Under the pieces are notes generated by a model. That model did not search any database, had not been told where the DNA came from, and worked only from the letters and a program-made list of their open reading frames with translations. Shown here one piece after another: positions 47,416 to 57,640 of a stretch of 64,000 bases of DNA (position 1 is its first letter; each line of letters begins with the position of its first letter). The stretch is from Achromobacter sp. Marseille-Q4962. Its GTDB lineage: Bacteria > Pseudomonadota > Gammaproteobacteria > Burkholderiales > Burkholderiaceae_B. Both the position numbers and the translations under genes were made by a program. The stretch covers positions 26,918 to 90,917 of the forward strand of contig NZ_CALSFU010000019.1 of the NCBI RefSeq assembly GCF_943737005.1, given 5' to 3'.

Positions 47416-47586
47416 TTGGGACAGCGTACATTGGCGGGGGCCCAGGATGCACCGGCGATTGCGATGTATCAGGGGAACCCCTATTGGGTTTCGGTAAGAT
47501 TGTCCCCATTCTAATGGATAGACGCCGCCGCAGCCGGCTCCTGGCGCAGCCGGGCCCGGGCGGCCACGAGATGTGAAGAGAGAACT

Positions 47587-47751
47587 ATGCGAACTTGGAT
47601 GTGTCTGATTTGTGGCTGGGTTTACGATGAGGAAGCCGGCCTGCCCGACGAGGGTATTCCTCCCGGCACTCGCTGGGAGGACGTGCCCCCGAATTGGGTC
47701 TGTCCCGAATGCGGCGCCCGGAAAGAAGATTTCGAATTGATGGAAATCTGA
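47587..47751 (+). CDS. Rubredoxin
   Basis: This 54-residue protein is a complete rubredoxin with the two iron-binding pairs MCLICGWVYDE and WVCPECGARKEDF, and the usual GIPPGTRWEDVP loop. It is a small cytoplasmic one-electron carrier with a single Fe(Cys)4 centre. AAGAGAGAAC precedes the ATG at 47587; the stop is TGA at 47749-47751. It is divergent from the ThiD-like gene, and 157 bases upstream of yqgE. Confidence 0.96.
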   Translation: MRTWMCLICGWVYDEEAGLPDEGIPPGTRWEDVPPNWVCPECGARKEDFELMEI

Positions 47752-47853
47752 TACACGGCGCGACCGGATTCCGCCAGGGCTCGTAAGATGGGCTCGTGCC
47801 GGACCCGCAACGCGGGCCGGCGCGCATGTCCCCCGCCTTCAGGCACGGACGTC

Positions 47854-47871
47854 CGCCCGCCGGGGCGGGCG
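47854..47871. other. GC-rich hairpin between rubredoxin and yqgE
   Basis: CGCCCGCC and its reverse complement GGCGGGCG surround GG. This could end the rubredoxin transcript or structure the yqgE leader. No T run follows. Confidence 0.35.
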
Positions 47872-47908
47872 CCCGCGGTTCCACGGACTACCCACTCAAG
47901 GGGTCGCC

Positions 47909-48496
47909 ATGACGGAAACTCACCACGAAGACGCCACCACGCAATCGGCCAATTTCGCCAACCAGTTCCTGATCGCCATGCCCGGCATGGTCGGCGGCAG
48001 CCTGGCGGGTTCGGTCATCTATATCTGCGAGCACACCGAGCGCGGCGCCCTCGGCCTCGTCATCAACCGGCCCACGGATCTCACGCTGGGCACGCTGTTC
48101 GAGCGCATCGACCTCGAGCTGGAAATCGGCCCGGTCAAGGACACCATGGTGTTTTTCGGCGGGCCGGTCCAGACCGACCGTGGTTTCGTGCTGCACGAGC
48201 CGCCCGGCGAATACAACTCCAGCATCAAGCTGGGCGACATGGCCCTCACCACCTCGCGCGACGTGCTGCAGGCCGTGGCCGAGGGCAACGGCCCGTCGCG
48301 CCTGCTGGTCACGCTGGGCTATGCCGGCTGGGGCGCGGGGCAGCTCGAAAGCGAAATGGCCCAGAACGCCTGGCTGAGCGTAGGCGCCGACGCCCACATC
48401 ATTTTCGACGTGCCCCCCGAAGACCGCTACCCCGCCGCGCTCAAGCTGCTGGGCATCGATCCGGTGATGCTGGCCGGCGACGCGGGCCATGCCTGA
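47909..48496 (+). CDS. YqgE/AlgH family protein
   Basis: The 195-residue protein belongs to the YqgE/AlgH (UPF0301) family, seen in NQFLIAMPGMVGGSLAGSVIYICEH and GALGLVINRPTDLTL, VFFGGPVQTDRGFVLH and GYAGWGAGQLESE. The molecular function is not established. Its usual partner ruvX follows with an 8-base overlap. Confidence 0.93.
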   Translation: MTETHHEDATTQSANFANQFLIAMPGMVGGSLAGSVIYICEHTERGALGLVINRPTDLTLGTLFERIDLELEIGPVKDTMVFFGGPVQTDRGFVLHEPPGEYNSSIKLGDMALTTSRDVLQAVAEGNGPSRLLVTLGYAGWGAGQLESEMAQNAWLSVGADAHIIFDVPPEDRYPAALKLLGIDPVMLAGDAGHA

Positions 48497-48887
48497 AGAG
48501 ACGCTGCTGGCCTTCGACTTCGGCGAGAAGAAAATCGGCATCGCGGTCGGCAACACGCTGACCCGCCAGGCGCGCCCGCTGGAAATCATATTCAGCGAGG
48601 TGCGCGACGTGCGCTTCGGCCGCATCGCGGCGCTGCTCGAAGAATGGCAGCCGCAGCGGGTCGTGGTGGGGCTGGCCCTGGACGCCGACGGCGGCGAGCA
48701 GCCGGCCACCGCGCGCTGCCGGCGCTTCGCCAATCAACTGCACGGACGCTTCGGCGTCAGCGTCGAGCTGGTGGACGAGCGCGGCTCCAGCATGGAGGCG
48801 CAGCGCCTGCTGGGCACGAACGCGCCCGACGATGCCATGGCCGCGGCCGTCATCCTCCAACGCTACCTGGACGCCTTGCCCGCCTGA
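48489..48887 (+). CDS. ruvX: Holliday junction resolvase-like protein RuvX/YqgF
   Basis: The 132-residue RNase H-fold protein has the acidic motif LAFDFGEKKIGIAVGN, VVVGLALDADG, VELVDERGSS and the final DDAMAAAVILQRYLD. It is linked to processing of the 16S rRNA 5' end or to Holliday junctions. It overlaps yqgE and is followed after 19 bases by the PyrB-like gene. Confidence 0.94.
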   Translation: MPEETLLAFDFGEKKIGIAVGNTLTRQARPLEIIFSEVRDVRFGRIAALLEEWQPQRVVVGLALDADGGEQPATARCRRFANQLHGRFGVSVELVDERGSSMEAQRLLGTNAPDDAMAAAVILQRYLDALPA

Positions 48888-48906
48888 GGCGGCCGGTTCC
48901 CTTCCC

Positions 48907-49809
48907 ATGTTCAATCCGCAACTCGACCGCCGCGGCGAACTGCTGCACCTGCTGGACACCGAGGGCATGCCGCGCCGGCTGCTCGAACGCCTGCTCGAAG
49001 CGGCCGACGCGCCGCCGGCTCCGCTGTCCGGCCCTGCCGTGGGCGTCCGCGTCCATCTCTGCCTGCCGCCGGCCGCCGACGCGCTGCGCGCGGCCTATGC
49101 CGGCGCGGCGCGCGACCTGGGCCTGGCCGCCAAGCCGCTGGACGCGTCGGCCGGACTGGCGAGGGCGGCATCGGCGCTGCCGCCCGGCATCCTGGTGCTG
49201 CGCCATGCCAGCAGCGGCGCGGCGGATTGCGTGCGGCGCTATGCGGCGCCAGGGCTGCGCGTGCTCAACGCGGGCGACGGCGCGCACGCCGATCCGCTGC
49301 CAGCCCTGGCGCTGGCGCGGGCGCTGCGCCGGCGCCGGCCCGAACTCTTCAACCTGACCGTTGCCCTGGTGGGCGACCTGAGGCATTCGGCCGTGGGCCG
49401 CTCGCTGGCGCATGCGCTCACCACGCTGGGCGTGCCCGAGCTGCGCGCCGCCGGGCCGGGCACGCTGCTGCCCGAAGGCGCGGCCCAGCTGGGCGTGCGC
49501 GTCTGCCCCGACCGCGGCAGCGCGCTCGCCGGCGCCGACGCCGTGGTCGCGCTGCCGCTGGACATCGAGCGCGTGAACGGCGCGTGGCTGCCTTCGGCGC
49601 GCGAGTACGCGCATTTCTGGGGCCTTTCCGCCGGCATGCTGCGGCAGGCTGCGCCGGGCGCGCTGCTGCTGCCGGCCGGCCCGCTCACGCCCGGCCTCGA
49701 AGTGGAGGCCGACGCCGCCGCGGCCCTGCCCCTGCTGCACGAGGAAATCGCGCGCGACGAGCAGGCGCTGCGGCGGGCCGCGCTGGGCCTGCTGGCGGAG
49801 GCGGCATGA
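48907..49809 (+). CDS. PyrB-like protein lacking the aspartate carbamoyltransferase active site
   Basis: The 300-residue protein aligns with aspartate carbamoyltransferase along its whole length: NPQLDRRGELLHLLDTEGMP at the start, RVLNAGDGAHA, NLTVALVGDLRHSAVGRSLA and LTTLGVPEL. Every catalytic motif is changed, however: STRTR becomes PPAADALR, the KGES loop is missing, HPTQ becomes DPLP, SRV becomes SAV, RxQ becomes LDI, and HPGPxNRG becomes PAGPLTPG. It should not bind carbamoyl phosphate. The frame is complete and GC bias normal, so it appears kept as a non-catalytic protein. It is coupled to the PyrC-like gene (ATGA). Confidence 0.85.
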   Translation: MFNPQLDRRGELLHLLDTEGMPRRLLERLLEAADAPPAPLSGPAVGVRVHLCLPPAADALRAAYAGAARDLGLAAKPLDASAGLARAASALPPGILVLRHASSGAADCVRRYAAPGLRVLNAGDGAHADPLPALALARALRRRRPELFNLTVALVGDLRHSAVGRSLAHALTTLGVPELRAAGPGTLLPEGAAQLGVRVCPDRGSALAGADAVVALPLDIERVNGAWLPSAREYAHFWGLSAGMLRQAAPGALLLPAGPLTPGLEVEADAAAALPLLHEEIARDEQALRRAALGLLAEAA

Positions 49810-51098
49810 GACTGCATATCGCGAACGGCCGCCTGATCGATCCCGCGCGCGGGATCGACGGCCGGCACGATCTCTACCTGAGCGACGGCCGCGTGGCGGC
49901 GGTCGGCGCGCCGCCGCCGGGCTTTCGGGCCGACCGCGTGCTCGACGCCGCGGGCCTGGCCGTGCTGCCCGGCCTCATCGACCTGGGCGCGCGGGCGGCG
50001 CGGCCCGGCGCGGAGGCGCCCGCGCTGGATGCGCACGCCCTGGCGTCCGCGCTCGCCGGGGGCGTGACCACGCTCGTGCTGCCGGTGGCGCCCCAGGCCC
50101 CGCTGGACGATCCCGCCAAGGTGCGCGCCCTGGCCGCCCAGAACGCGCCCGGCCAGCCGCGCGTGCTGTTCCTGGGCGCGCTGACCCTGGGGCTGCGCGG
50201 CGACATGCTCGCCGAATTGGGCCTGCTTGCCGAGGCGGGTTGCGTGGCGTTCTCGCAGGGCGAGGAGGGCATGGCCGACACGCGCGTGCTGTGGGGCGCG
50301 ATGCGCTATGCGGCCGGGCTGGGCCTCACGCTGTGGCTGCGCCCGCAGGATCCCTGGCTGGCGCGGGGCGCCTGCATGGCGGCCGGGCCCTACGCCGACC
50401 GGCTCGGCCTGTCCGGCCTGCCCGAGCAGGCCGAAACCATTGCGGTGCACACGATTCTCGAATTGCAGCGCGCCACGGGCGCGCGCGTGCATCTGGCGCG
50501 CCTGTCCAGCGCGGCGGGCCTGGCGCTGGCGCGCGCGGCGCGGGCCGAGGGCCTGCCGCTTACCTGCGACGTCGCGGCCCGCGCCCTGCATTACACCGAT
50601 CTGGACGTCGGCTTCTTCGACACGGGTTTCCGCGTCCAGCCGCCGCTGCGCGGCCAGCGCGACCGCGAGGCCATCCGCCGCGCGCTGGCCGAGGGCGTGG
50701 CCGACGCCGCCTGCTCGGACCATACCCAGCTCCCGCGCACCGACAAGGATGCGCCGTTTCCGGACGCCGCGCCCGGCGCGCCCGGACTGGAGCTGCTGCT
50801 GTCGTTCGTGCTGAAGTGGGCGCGCGATGCGGGGGTGCCGCTGGTCCAGGCGCTCGCGCGCCTGACATCGGCCCCCGCGGCGGTGCTGCGCGCCGCGGCG
50901 CCCGCGCAGGCGCCGGCCGGCAGCCTGGGCGAGGGCGATCCGGCGGACCTCTGCCTGGTCGATCTGGACGCCGAGTGGATGGCGCCGGGCGGGCCGCAGG
51001 CCGGCAGCGAAGCCGGCCCGTTCGCGGGTATGATGCTGCCCGGCCGCGTACGCGCCACCGTGGTCGGTGGCCGCATGGCCTGGGAGACTCCTGCTTGA
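49806..51098 (+). CDS. Dihydroorotase-like protein lacking metal ligands (PyrC' type)
   Basis: The 430-residue amidohydrolase-fold protein resembles class I dihydroorotase, but its metal site is gone: the HxH of GLIDLHVH is GLIDLGARAA, the His of HCED is RPQD, and the HVSTA segment is VHLARLSSA. Only CSDHTQLP near residue 300 survives. Pseudomonas PyrC' is likewise an inactive dihydroorotase needed to assemble the ATCase dodecamer. Here its partner PyrB-like subunit is itself altered, so the pair's role is unclear. The stop overlaps the plsC TTG start. Confidence 0.88.
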   Translation: MRLHIANGRLIDPARGIDGRHDLYLSDGRVAAVGAPPPGFRADRVLDAAGLAVLPGLIDLGARAARPGAEAPALDAHALASALAGGVTTLVLPVAPQAPLDDPAKVRALAAQNAPGQPRVLFLGALTLGLRGDMLAELGLLAEAGCVAFSQGEEGMADTRVLWGAMRYAAGLGLTLWLRPQDPWLARGACMAAGPYADRLGLSGLPEQAETIAVHTILELQRATGARVHLARLSSAAGLALARAARAEGLPLTCDVAARALHYTDLDVGFFDTGFRVQPPLRGQRDREAIRRALAEGVADAACSDHTQLPRTDKDAPFPDAAPGAPGLELLLSFVLKWARDAGVPLVQALARLTSAPAAVLRAAAPAQAPAGSLGEGDPADLCLVDLDAEWMAPGGPQAGSEAGPFAGMMLPGRVRATVVGGRMAWETPA

Positions 51099-51835
51099 AG
51101 TTGCTGCGCTTCGTTCTCCGGCTCGTTCTCGTCCTGCCCTGGATCGCCTTCGGCCTGCTGTGCGTGGGCCTGATCTATCCGCTGATCGGCCCGCGCGCGC
51201 GGGCGTGGCTGAACCGCAACTGGTCGCGCTGCCTCATGGCCTTCTGCGGGCTGCGCGTCGTGCTGAAGGGCACGCCGCGCCTGCGGGGCCCCGTGCTGAT
51301 GGTGGCCAACCACGTGTCCTGGATCGACATCTTCGTGCTGAATTCGGCGCGCGCCACCGCGTTCGTCGCCAAGAGCGAGATACGCAGCTGGCCGGTGATC
51401 GGCTGGCTCGTGGCCGGCGCGGGCACGCTCTTCATCGAGCGGGGCCAGCGCCATGCCGTGCACGCCATGGGCGAATCCATGCAGGCGCGCTTCCGGCAGG
51501 GCGACGCGGTGGGGCTGTTTCCGGAGGGCACCACGACCGAGGGGATGGAGCTGCGTCCCTTCCATGCCAGTCTTTTCGAGCCGGCCCGCGCCGCGGCCGT
51601 GGAAATCCAGCCGGTGGCGCTGCGGTTCCTCCATCACGGCAAGCGCAGCGGCTTTGCCGCGTTCGTGGGCGAGGAGACGCTGGTCATGAACCTCTGGCGC
51701 GTGCTCGGCGCCACGGGCCTGTCGGTGGAGGCGGTGTTTCTGCCGCCGCTGCCCGCGCGCCATCCGGACGGCAGCCTGCCCACCCGCCTGGAGCTGTCGC
51801 ACCAGGCGCGCGACGCCATCCGGTCGGCGCTTTAG
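51095..51835 (+). CDS. plsC: 1-acyl-sn-glycerol-3-phosphate acyltransferase
   Basis: The 246-residue membrane-associated enzyme acylates lysophosphatidic acid to phosphatidic acid. It has an N-terminal hydrophobic helix (residues 5-30), the catalytic NHVSWID (about residue 72) and FPEGTTTEG (about 145). The start is TTG at 51095, overlapping the PyrC-like stop (TTGA); this is the only start that includes the N-terminal helix. Convergent with apaH. Confidence 0.92.
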   Translation: MKLLRFVLRLVLVLPWIAFGLLCVGLIYPLIGPRARAWLNRNWSRCLMAFCGLRVVLKGTPRLRGPVLMVANHVSWIDIFVLNSARATAFVAKSEIRSWPVIGWLVAGAGTLFIERGQRHAVHAMGESMQARFRQGDAVGLFPEGTTTEGMELRPFHASLFEPARAAAVEIQPVALRFLHHGKRSGFAAFVGEETLVMNLWRVLGATGLSVEAVFLPPLPARHPDGSLPTRLELSHQARDAIRSAL

Positions 51836-51863
51836 GGGGAGTCTGCCCCAGGGTGCGCGGGCC

Positions 51864-52700
51864 CTAGGAATCCGCCAGCGGGTCCTGTTCCTGCGCGCAG
51901 CGCACCTGCACCAGCTTGCGGTCCTGCAGCCGCAGCGCCGTGAGCGAGCCGCCCCAGACGCAGCCCGTGTCCAGGCAGATGACATCGGGCCGGATGAGCA
52001 GGCCCAGCGTGGACCAGTGCCCGAACACCGTGGTGATGTCGCGCGTGGCGCGGTTGGGCACGTCGAACCAGGGCACGAGGTTGGGCGGCCAGGCGCCGGG
52101 CGCGACCTTGGTGGCGAATTCCATGTGGCCGTTGGGCGTGCACAGGCGGATGCGGGTGAGCGCGTTGATGATGACGCGCATGCGCTTGCCGCCCTTGTGG
52201 TCTTCTTTCCAGGACGCGGGCTCGTTGCCATACATCTTCTGCAGCGCCTTCTGCCAGTTCGGCCCGCGCAGGGCGTCCTGCACCTCGCCGGCCAGGGACA
52301 GCGTCTTGGCCACGTCCCATTTGGCCAGCGTGCCGGCATGCACCAGCAGGTGGTTCTGCTCGAAATGGGCCAGCGGCCGCCAGCGCAGCCAGTCGATCAG
52401 GTCGGCGGCGTCGGGCGCGCGCAGGATCTCGTCCAGCGTGTCGGACTTGGACGGCTTGCGCACGCCGGCCGCGGCGGCCAGCAGGTGCAGGTCGTGATTG
52501 CCGAGCACCGCCGTGGCGCGCTCGCCCAGGTCGATGATGCGGCGCAGGGTGGCCAGGGACTGCGGCCCCCGGTTCACCAGGTCGCCCGCGAACCAGAAGC
52601 GCGAGTCGGGATCGCCGACCAGGTCGGGATGGGACAGCAAGCGATCCAGCGGCGAGCAGCAGCCCTGCACGTCGCCGATCATCCAGATACTGCCGTTCAT
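51864..52700 (-). CDS. apaH: Symmetrical bis(5'-nucleosyl)-tetraphosphatase
   Basis: The 278-residue calcineurin-like phosphoesterase splits Ap4A into two ADP. Metal-binding motifs are [19 protein letters not shown] and HAG, and FGHWSTLG near the C-terminus. ATG 52700 overlaps the stop of lptG (ATGA). The same frame is open for kilobases upstream but only as overlap with other genes. Confidence 0.95.
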   Translation of the reverse strand: MNGSIWMIGDVQGCCSPLDRLLSHPDLVGDPDSRFWFAGDLVNRGPQSLATLRRIIDLGERATAVLGNHDLHLLAAAAGVRKPSKSDTLDEILRAPDAADLIDWLRWRPLAHFEQNHLLVHAGTLAKWDVAKTLSLAGEVQDALRGPNWQKALQKMYGNEPASWKEDHKGGKRMRVIINALTRIRLCTPNGHMEFATKVAPGAWPPNLVPWFDVPNRATRDITTVFGHWSTLGLLIRPDVICLDTGCVWGGSLTALRLQDRKLVQVRCAQEQDPLADS

Positions 52701-53875
52701 GCGGGACTCTTGCTCCAGGGCCAGCGTTGTTGAACGAAGCGGCTGATGGTGTGCCGGTACTCCATGTACGACATGGCGCCTAGCGCGACGATCATGGCGC
52801 CGATGTTGGGGCCGAGCGCGGTGAACCAGGGCGGCCACTTGCCCAGCATGCCCACGTTCAGGGCCAGCTGGTTGAGCATGAAGAAGCCCACCCCGAGCAG
52901 AATGCCCATGAACACCTTGGCGCCCACGCCGCCGCGCCGGGTCTGCATGAGGCCGATGGGCGCGGCGATGGTGATCATGACCAGCAGCGTGAACGGATAC
53001 GCCAGTTTGCGCCACAAGGCGACGATCTGTCGACCGTACTGGAGCTGGTTGTTGCGCAGGTAATCCACATAGTCGAGCAGCGTGGCCAGCGACATGCGCT
53101 CGGGCGTGAGCACCCGCGCGATGAGGCGCTCGGGGCTGAGGGTGGTGTCGATGGTGCGTTCGGGCAGACGCACGACGCTGGCCGGCGGATGCTTGGGCGG
53201 GCGCGCGTCGGCCAGGGCGTCGGCAGCCTGGTCGTCCAGCCGCGTTTCGACCACGTTCTTGAGCACCAGGTCGCCATGGGCGAACACGCCGCTGGGGGCG
53301 GTGGACATGGCGCTCAGGGTCAGGTCTTTCTTGAATTCGTACAGCGAGATGGCGCCCACCTCGCCGTCGCCCTTGAGCTCGGCGATGTTGATGATGCGCG
53401 TGCCGCCGTTGGGCGTGGGTTCCTTGAACCAGTAGCCGCTTTCCAGGCGTTCGCCGCCGGCCTTGCCCCGCAGCAGCAGGTTGGCCTCGCCGGATTTCAT
53501 TTCCGCCCAGGGCGTGACGTATTCCGACAGCAGAGCCGCCCCGATCATGAGGGGGATGGTGATGATCCACAGCATGCGCAGCAGCTTCATGCCGCTCACG
53601 CCCGACACGCGCAGGATCACCAGCTCGTTGCGCTGCGCCAGGCCCGCCAGGGCCAGGATGGCGCCGATCAGCAGCCCGATGGGCAGCAGGTCGTACAGCC
53701 GGGTGGGCACGGCCAGCGCCTGCAGGTAGAAGAGCGCCGTCATCGTGAACTTGTCGCCCACGTTGTCGAGGTCGTCCACCAGCGCGAAGAACGTGAAAAG
53801 GCCCAGCAGGGCGGTGAGGACCACTGCGCAGGAGCGATAGATCTCGCGGGCGAGGTAGCGGCGTGCGGTGCGCAT
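52697..53875 (-). CDS. lptG: LPS export permease LptG
   Basis: This 392-residue inner-membrane protein has the YjgP/YjgQ pattern: three N-terminal helices (about 15-110), a periplasmic beta-jellyroll domain (about 130-270) and three C-terminal helices. [15 protein letters not shown] is the coupling helix that contacts LptB. It resembles LptG more than LptF, since its first helix leads into [12 protein letters not shown]. LptF is not next to it, although the two genes are usually adjacent. Coupled to apaH. Confidence 0.88.
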   Translation of the reverse strand: MRTARRYLAREIYRSCAVVLTALLGLFTFFALVDDLDNVGDKFTMTALFYLQALAVPTRLYDLLPIGLLIGAILALAGLAQRNELVILRVSGVSGMKLLRMLWIITIPLMIGAALLSEYVTPWAEMKSGEANLLLRGKAGGERLESGYWFKEPTPNGGTRIINIAELKGDGEVGAISLYEFKKDLTLSAMSTAPSGVFAHGDLVLKNVVETRLDDQAADALADARPPKHPPASVVRLPERTIDTTLSPERLIARVLTPERMSLATLLDYVDYLRNNQLQYGRQIVALWRKLAYPFTLLVMITIAAPIGLMQTRRGGVGAKVFMGILLGVGFFMLNQLALNVGMLGKWPPWFTALGPNIGAMIVALGAMSYMEYRHTISRFVQQRWPWSKSPA

Positions 53876-53953
53876 GAAAGTGAGGGGTAACGCCTAAACG
53901 TGAAAGCTTAACAAATCCGGGCGGACATTCGCCGCCCGCCGGGCCGGCGCCGC

Positions 53954-54697
53954 TCAGGGAATCTCCACCAGCCGCATGCGCCGGGTGAGCGTGGAGACGC
54001 GGGAATTCAGGTAGCGGGTGTTGCGGTGGCTGTCGTAGAAGCGCGGGTTGGGCAGCATGGCGGCCAGGCGGGCGGCCTGGCTGGCGCCCAGCCGGGACGC
54101 GGGCATCTTGTAATAATGCTGCGCCGCCGCCTCGGCGCCGAAGACGCCTTCGCCCCATTCGGCCACGTTCAGGTACAGCTCCAGGATGCGCTCCTTGGTC
54201 ATGACGTGTTCCAGCATGTAGGTCAGCACCAGCTCCTGTCCTTTGCGCAGGTAGCTGCGGGAGCTGGACAGGAACAGGTTCTTGGCGAGCTGCTGGGTGA
54301 TGGTGGAGCCGCCGCGCACCTTGCCGCTGCCCTTGGCCTCCTGGCGCTGGTTGTACTCCCAGGCCTTGCGGATGGCGTCCCATTCCACGCCGTCGTGCTC
54401 GATGAAGTTGGAGTCTTCCGAGGCGACCACGGCGCGCTTGAGGTTGTCGCTGATCCGGTCGTAGGGCACCCACTGGTACTTCAGCTGGATGGCGGGATTG
54501 GTTTCGCGCAGGCGCGACAGCTCCTCGCGCATGATGGCGCTGCTGCCCGGATCCTGGTAGCGGTACCAGACTACCTGGGCGAACAGCCAGAACTGGTAGA
54601 GCAGCACGGCGCAGGCCAGCGCCATCAGCAGGCCGGTGACGATGCGGAACCACGAGCGCCCGCCCCTGGCGGACCGCCCCCTGGCGCGCGGCGCCAT
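53954..54697 (-). CDS. mtgA: Monofunctional biosynthetic peptidoglycan transglycosylase
   Basis: The 247-residue protein has a basic N-terminus, one transmembrane anchor (about 20-42) and a GT51 domain. The catalytic Glu is in [20 protein letters not shown], followed by [32 protein letters not shown] and [13 protein letters not shown]. It polymerises lipid II on the outer face of the inner membrane. It follows aroE by three bases. Confidence 0.95.
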   Translation of the reverse strand: MAPRARGRSARGGRSWFRIVTGLLMALACAVLLYQFWLFAQVVWYRYQDPGSSAIMREELSRLRETNPAIQLKYQWVPYDRISDNLKRAVVASEDSNFIEHDGVEWDAIRKAWEYNQRQEAKGSGKVRGGSTITQQLAKNLFLSSSRSYLRKGQELVLTYMLEHVMTKERILELYLNVAEWGEGVFGAEAAAQHYYKMPASRLGASQAARLAAMLPNPRFYDSHRNTRYLNSRVSTLTRRMRLVEIP

Positions 54698-54700
54698 GCC

Positions 54701-55564
54701 TCAGCGCCCCGACGCCAGCGCCTCGCGCAGCGCCGCCAGGACCGGCGCGGGGTCGGGCCGCACGCCGTGCCAGATGTGGAAGCTCTCGGCGGCCTGGCCC
54801 ACCAGCATGCCCAGGCCGTCGGCGGCCAGCGCCGCGCCGTCGGCCTCGGCCTGCCGCATGAAGGGGGTGGGCCGGGCCCCGTACATCATGTCGTAGGCCG
54901 CCGCGCCGGGCGCGTACAGCCCGCCGGGCAGCCCGGGGGCCGCATCCTGCAGGCCGCTGGCCGTGGCGTTGATGACCAGGTTCCAGCCGCCGGGCCGGGC
55001 GGCGTCGTCCAGGCCGCCCGCGCTCACTTCGGTGAAAAGTCCGGCATCCGCGGCCGCCCAGGCGGCCGCCAGCTCCGCCGCGCGCGCCGCGGTGCGGTTG
55101 ACGATGCGGATGCGCGCGCAGCCCGCCTGCGCCAGCGGCAGCAGCACGCCGCGCGCCGCGCCGCCCGCGCCCACCAGCAGCACCGAGGCGCCGTCGAGGG
55201 CGACGCCGAGCCGCAGCAGGTCGCCTACCAGCCCCACGCCGTCGGTATTGCAGCCGTGCCAGGCGCCGCCGCGCCAGGTCAGGGTGTTGACCGCCCCGGC
55301 CAGCCGCGCCCGGTCGGACAGCCGCGCGCCGCAAAGCCTGTACGCCTCTTGCTTGAAAGGCACCGTCACGTTCATGCCCTGGCCGCCTTCCGCCGCGAAG
55401 GCGGCCGCCGCCGCGGCAAAGCCGTCCACCGGAGCCAGCAGGCGCTCGTAGCGCAGCGGCCGGCCGGTCTGGCGGGAGAACATCTCGTGGATCTGAGGCG
55501 AGCGGCTGTGCGCGATGGGGTTGCCGATGACGGCATAGCGGGCGGGAGGGGACGCCTCGGTCAT
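54701..55564 (-). CDS. aroE: Shikimate dehydrogenase
   Basis: The 287-residue enzyme reduces 3-dehydroshikimate with NADPH. Substrate-binding [17 protein letters not shown], the catalytic Lys in [28 protein letters not shown] and the NADP motif GAGGAARG with NRT are all present. ATG 55564 overlaps the stop of the TonB-like gene. Confidence 0.96.
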   Translation of the reverse strand: MTEASPPARYAVIGNPIAHSRSPQIHEMFSRQTGRPLRYERLLAPVDGFAAAAAAFAAEGGQGMNVTVPFKQEAYRLCGARLSDRARLAGAVNTLTWRGGAWHGCNTDGVGLVGDLLRLGVALDGASVLLVGAGGAARGVLLPLAQAGCARIRIVNRTAARAAELAAAWAAADAGLFTEVSAGGLDDAARPGGWNLVINATASGLQDAAPGLPGGLYAPGAAAYDMMYGARPTPFMRQAEADGAALAADGLGMLVGQAAESFHIWHGVRPDPAPVLAALREALASGR

Positions 55565-56469
55565 GGGGCTTCGGTTTCCAGAGTGTCGTTGATGAAATGC
55601 CAGGTGCGGGTGATGACCAGCTCGTCGGTGTCGCGCGCGATGTCGGGCGGGAAGGGCGGGAAGGGGGCGGCCAGTTGTACGATGCGCCGCGCCGCCTGGT
55701 TGAGCACCGCGTGCGGCGAGGGCTGGTCGATCTCGACGCCGCCGATGCTGCCGTCGCTGCGCACGGTGACGGTGATGCGCAGCGAGCCGTAGATGCGTCC
55801 CCGGGCCTCGTCGGGATAGTTGCGCGTGCCGATGGCTTCGATGCGGCTGCGCCAGGCGTCCAGGTAGGCGGCATAGCGCGACGCCTCGGCGGACGGGGCG
55901 ACGAACTGCTTGCGCGGCTCGGCGCTGTATTGCCGCACGCGGGCGGCCAGCGCGGCGACCTGGGCGTTCTGGATCACGCTGGCCTGGTCCTGCGCGTCGT
56001 TGCCGGGCTCGCTGCCCTCGGGCCAGGGATTGACCGCCGGCCGCTCCACGCCCGCCTTGTCGGCCGAACGCAGCTGGGTCATGAGGCGCGCCTGTTCGGC
56101 TTCGAGCTGCATCTGGCGCTGGCGCGTGGCTTCCAGCACGATGGTTTCGGCAGACTGGCCGGTGCGGGGCAGCGGCGTGGAAGCCATCCCCTGCGAGGCG
56201 TTGCCGCCGCCCGTCATGGCGTTCTGCGCGATGACGCGGGGGGCATCGGGGGGCGTTTCGCTGCGCGCGTTCAGCAGCACCACCTCCAGGCCGGCGGCCG
56301 GCGGCCGCTGCCACGCGGGCGCGCCAAAGCGCCACGCCAGCGCAGCGGCGTGCACCAGCAGCGAGATCGCCAGGCCGATACGCAGGTAGTGCTGGGCGGG
56401 CTCGCCCAGCCACCGCAGGCAGGCGCCCAGCGCGGAGGGAGTGTCAGCATGGATACGCACGAGACGCAT
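55561..56469 (-). CDS. TonB-family energy transducer-like protein
   Basis: The 302-residue protein has a single N-terminal transmembrane helix (about 30-48, with a His in [10 protein letters not shown] as in TonB), a helical/charged middle (about 100-190) and a C-terminal TonB domain (about 215-295: [19 protein letters not shown] and GSIGGVEI). The proline-rich spacer of classical TonB is short. No exbB or exbD is near. It probably links inner and outer membranes, and appears co-transcribed with aroE. Confidence 0.87.
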   Translation of the reverse strand: MRLVRIHADTPSALGACLRWLGEPAQHYLRIGLAISLLVHAAALAWRFGAPAWQRPPAAGLEVVLLNARSETPPDAPRVIAQNAMTGGGNASQGMASTPLPRTGQSAETIVLEATRQRQMQLEAEQARLMTQLRSADKAGVERPAVNPWPEGSEPGNDAQDQASVIQNAQVAALAARVRQYSAEPRKQFVAPSAEASRYAAYLDAWRSRIEAIGTRNYPDEARGRIYGSLRITVTVRSDGSIGGVEIDQPSPHAVLNQAARRIVQLAAPFPPFPPDIARDTDELVITRTWHFINDTLETEAP

Positions 56470-56545
56470 TGTAGAGCGACTCCCTTCGCGCCGCGCGCGG
56501 ACGCGGACTCTGTAACAGCTCCGCCCGCAACGGCGGCCGTCCTTG

Positions 56546-57632
<1,087 letters not shown>

Positions 57633-57640
<8 letters not shown>

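Noticed and set aside
47416..47586. TPP riboswitch ahead of the thiD-thiE genes
   Set aside because: The 171-base gap shows no recognisable THI-box core (CUGAGA or ACCUGA pattern) on the minus strand.
48907..51098. Frameshift or assembly error explaining the missing PyrB and PyrC motifs
   Set aside because: Both frames are uninterrupted, similarity to the families continues on both sides of each lost motif in the same frame, and the substitutions are spread along the length.
52701..55874. Extension of the apaH frame upstream to about 1336 residues
   Set aside because: It runs over lptG, mtgA and aroE in a wrong frame; ApaH has its normal length from ATG 52700.
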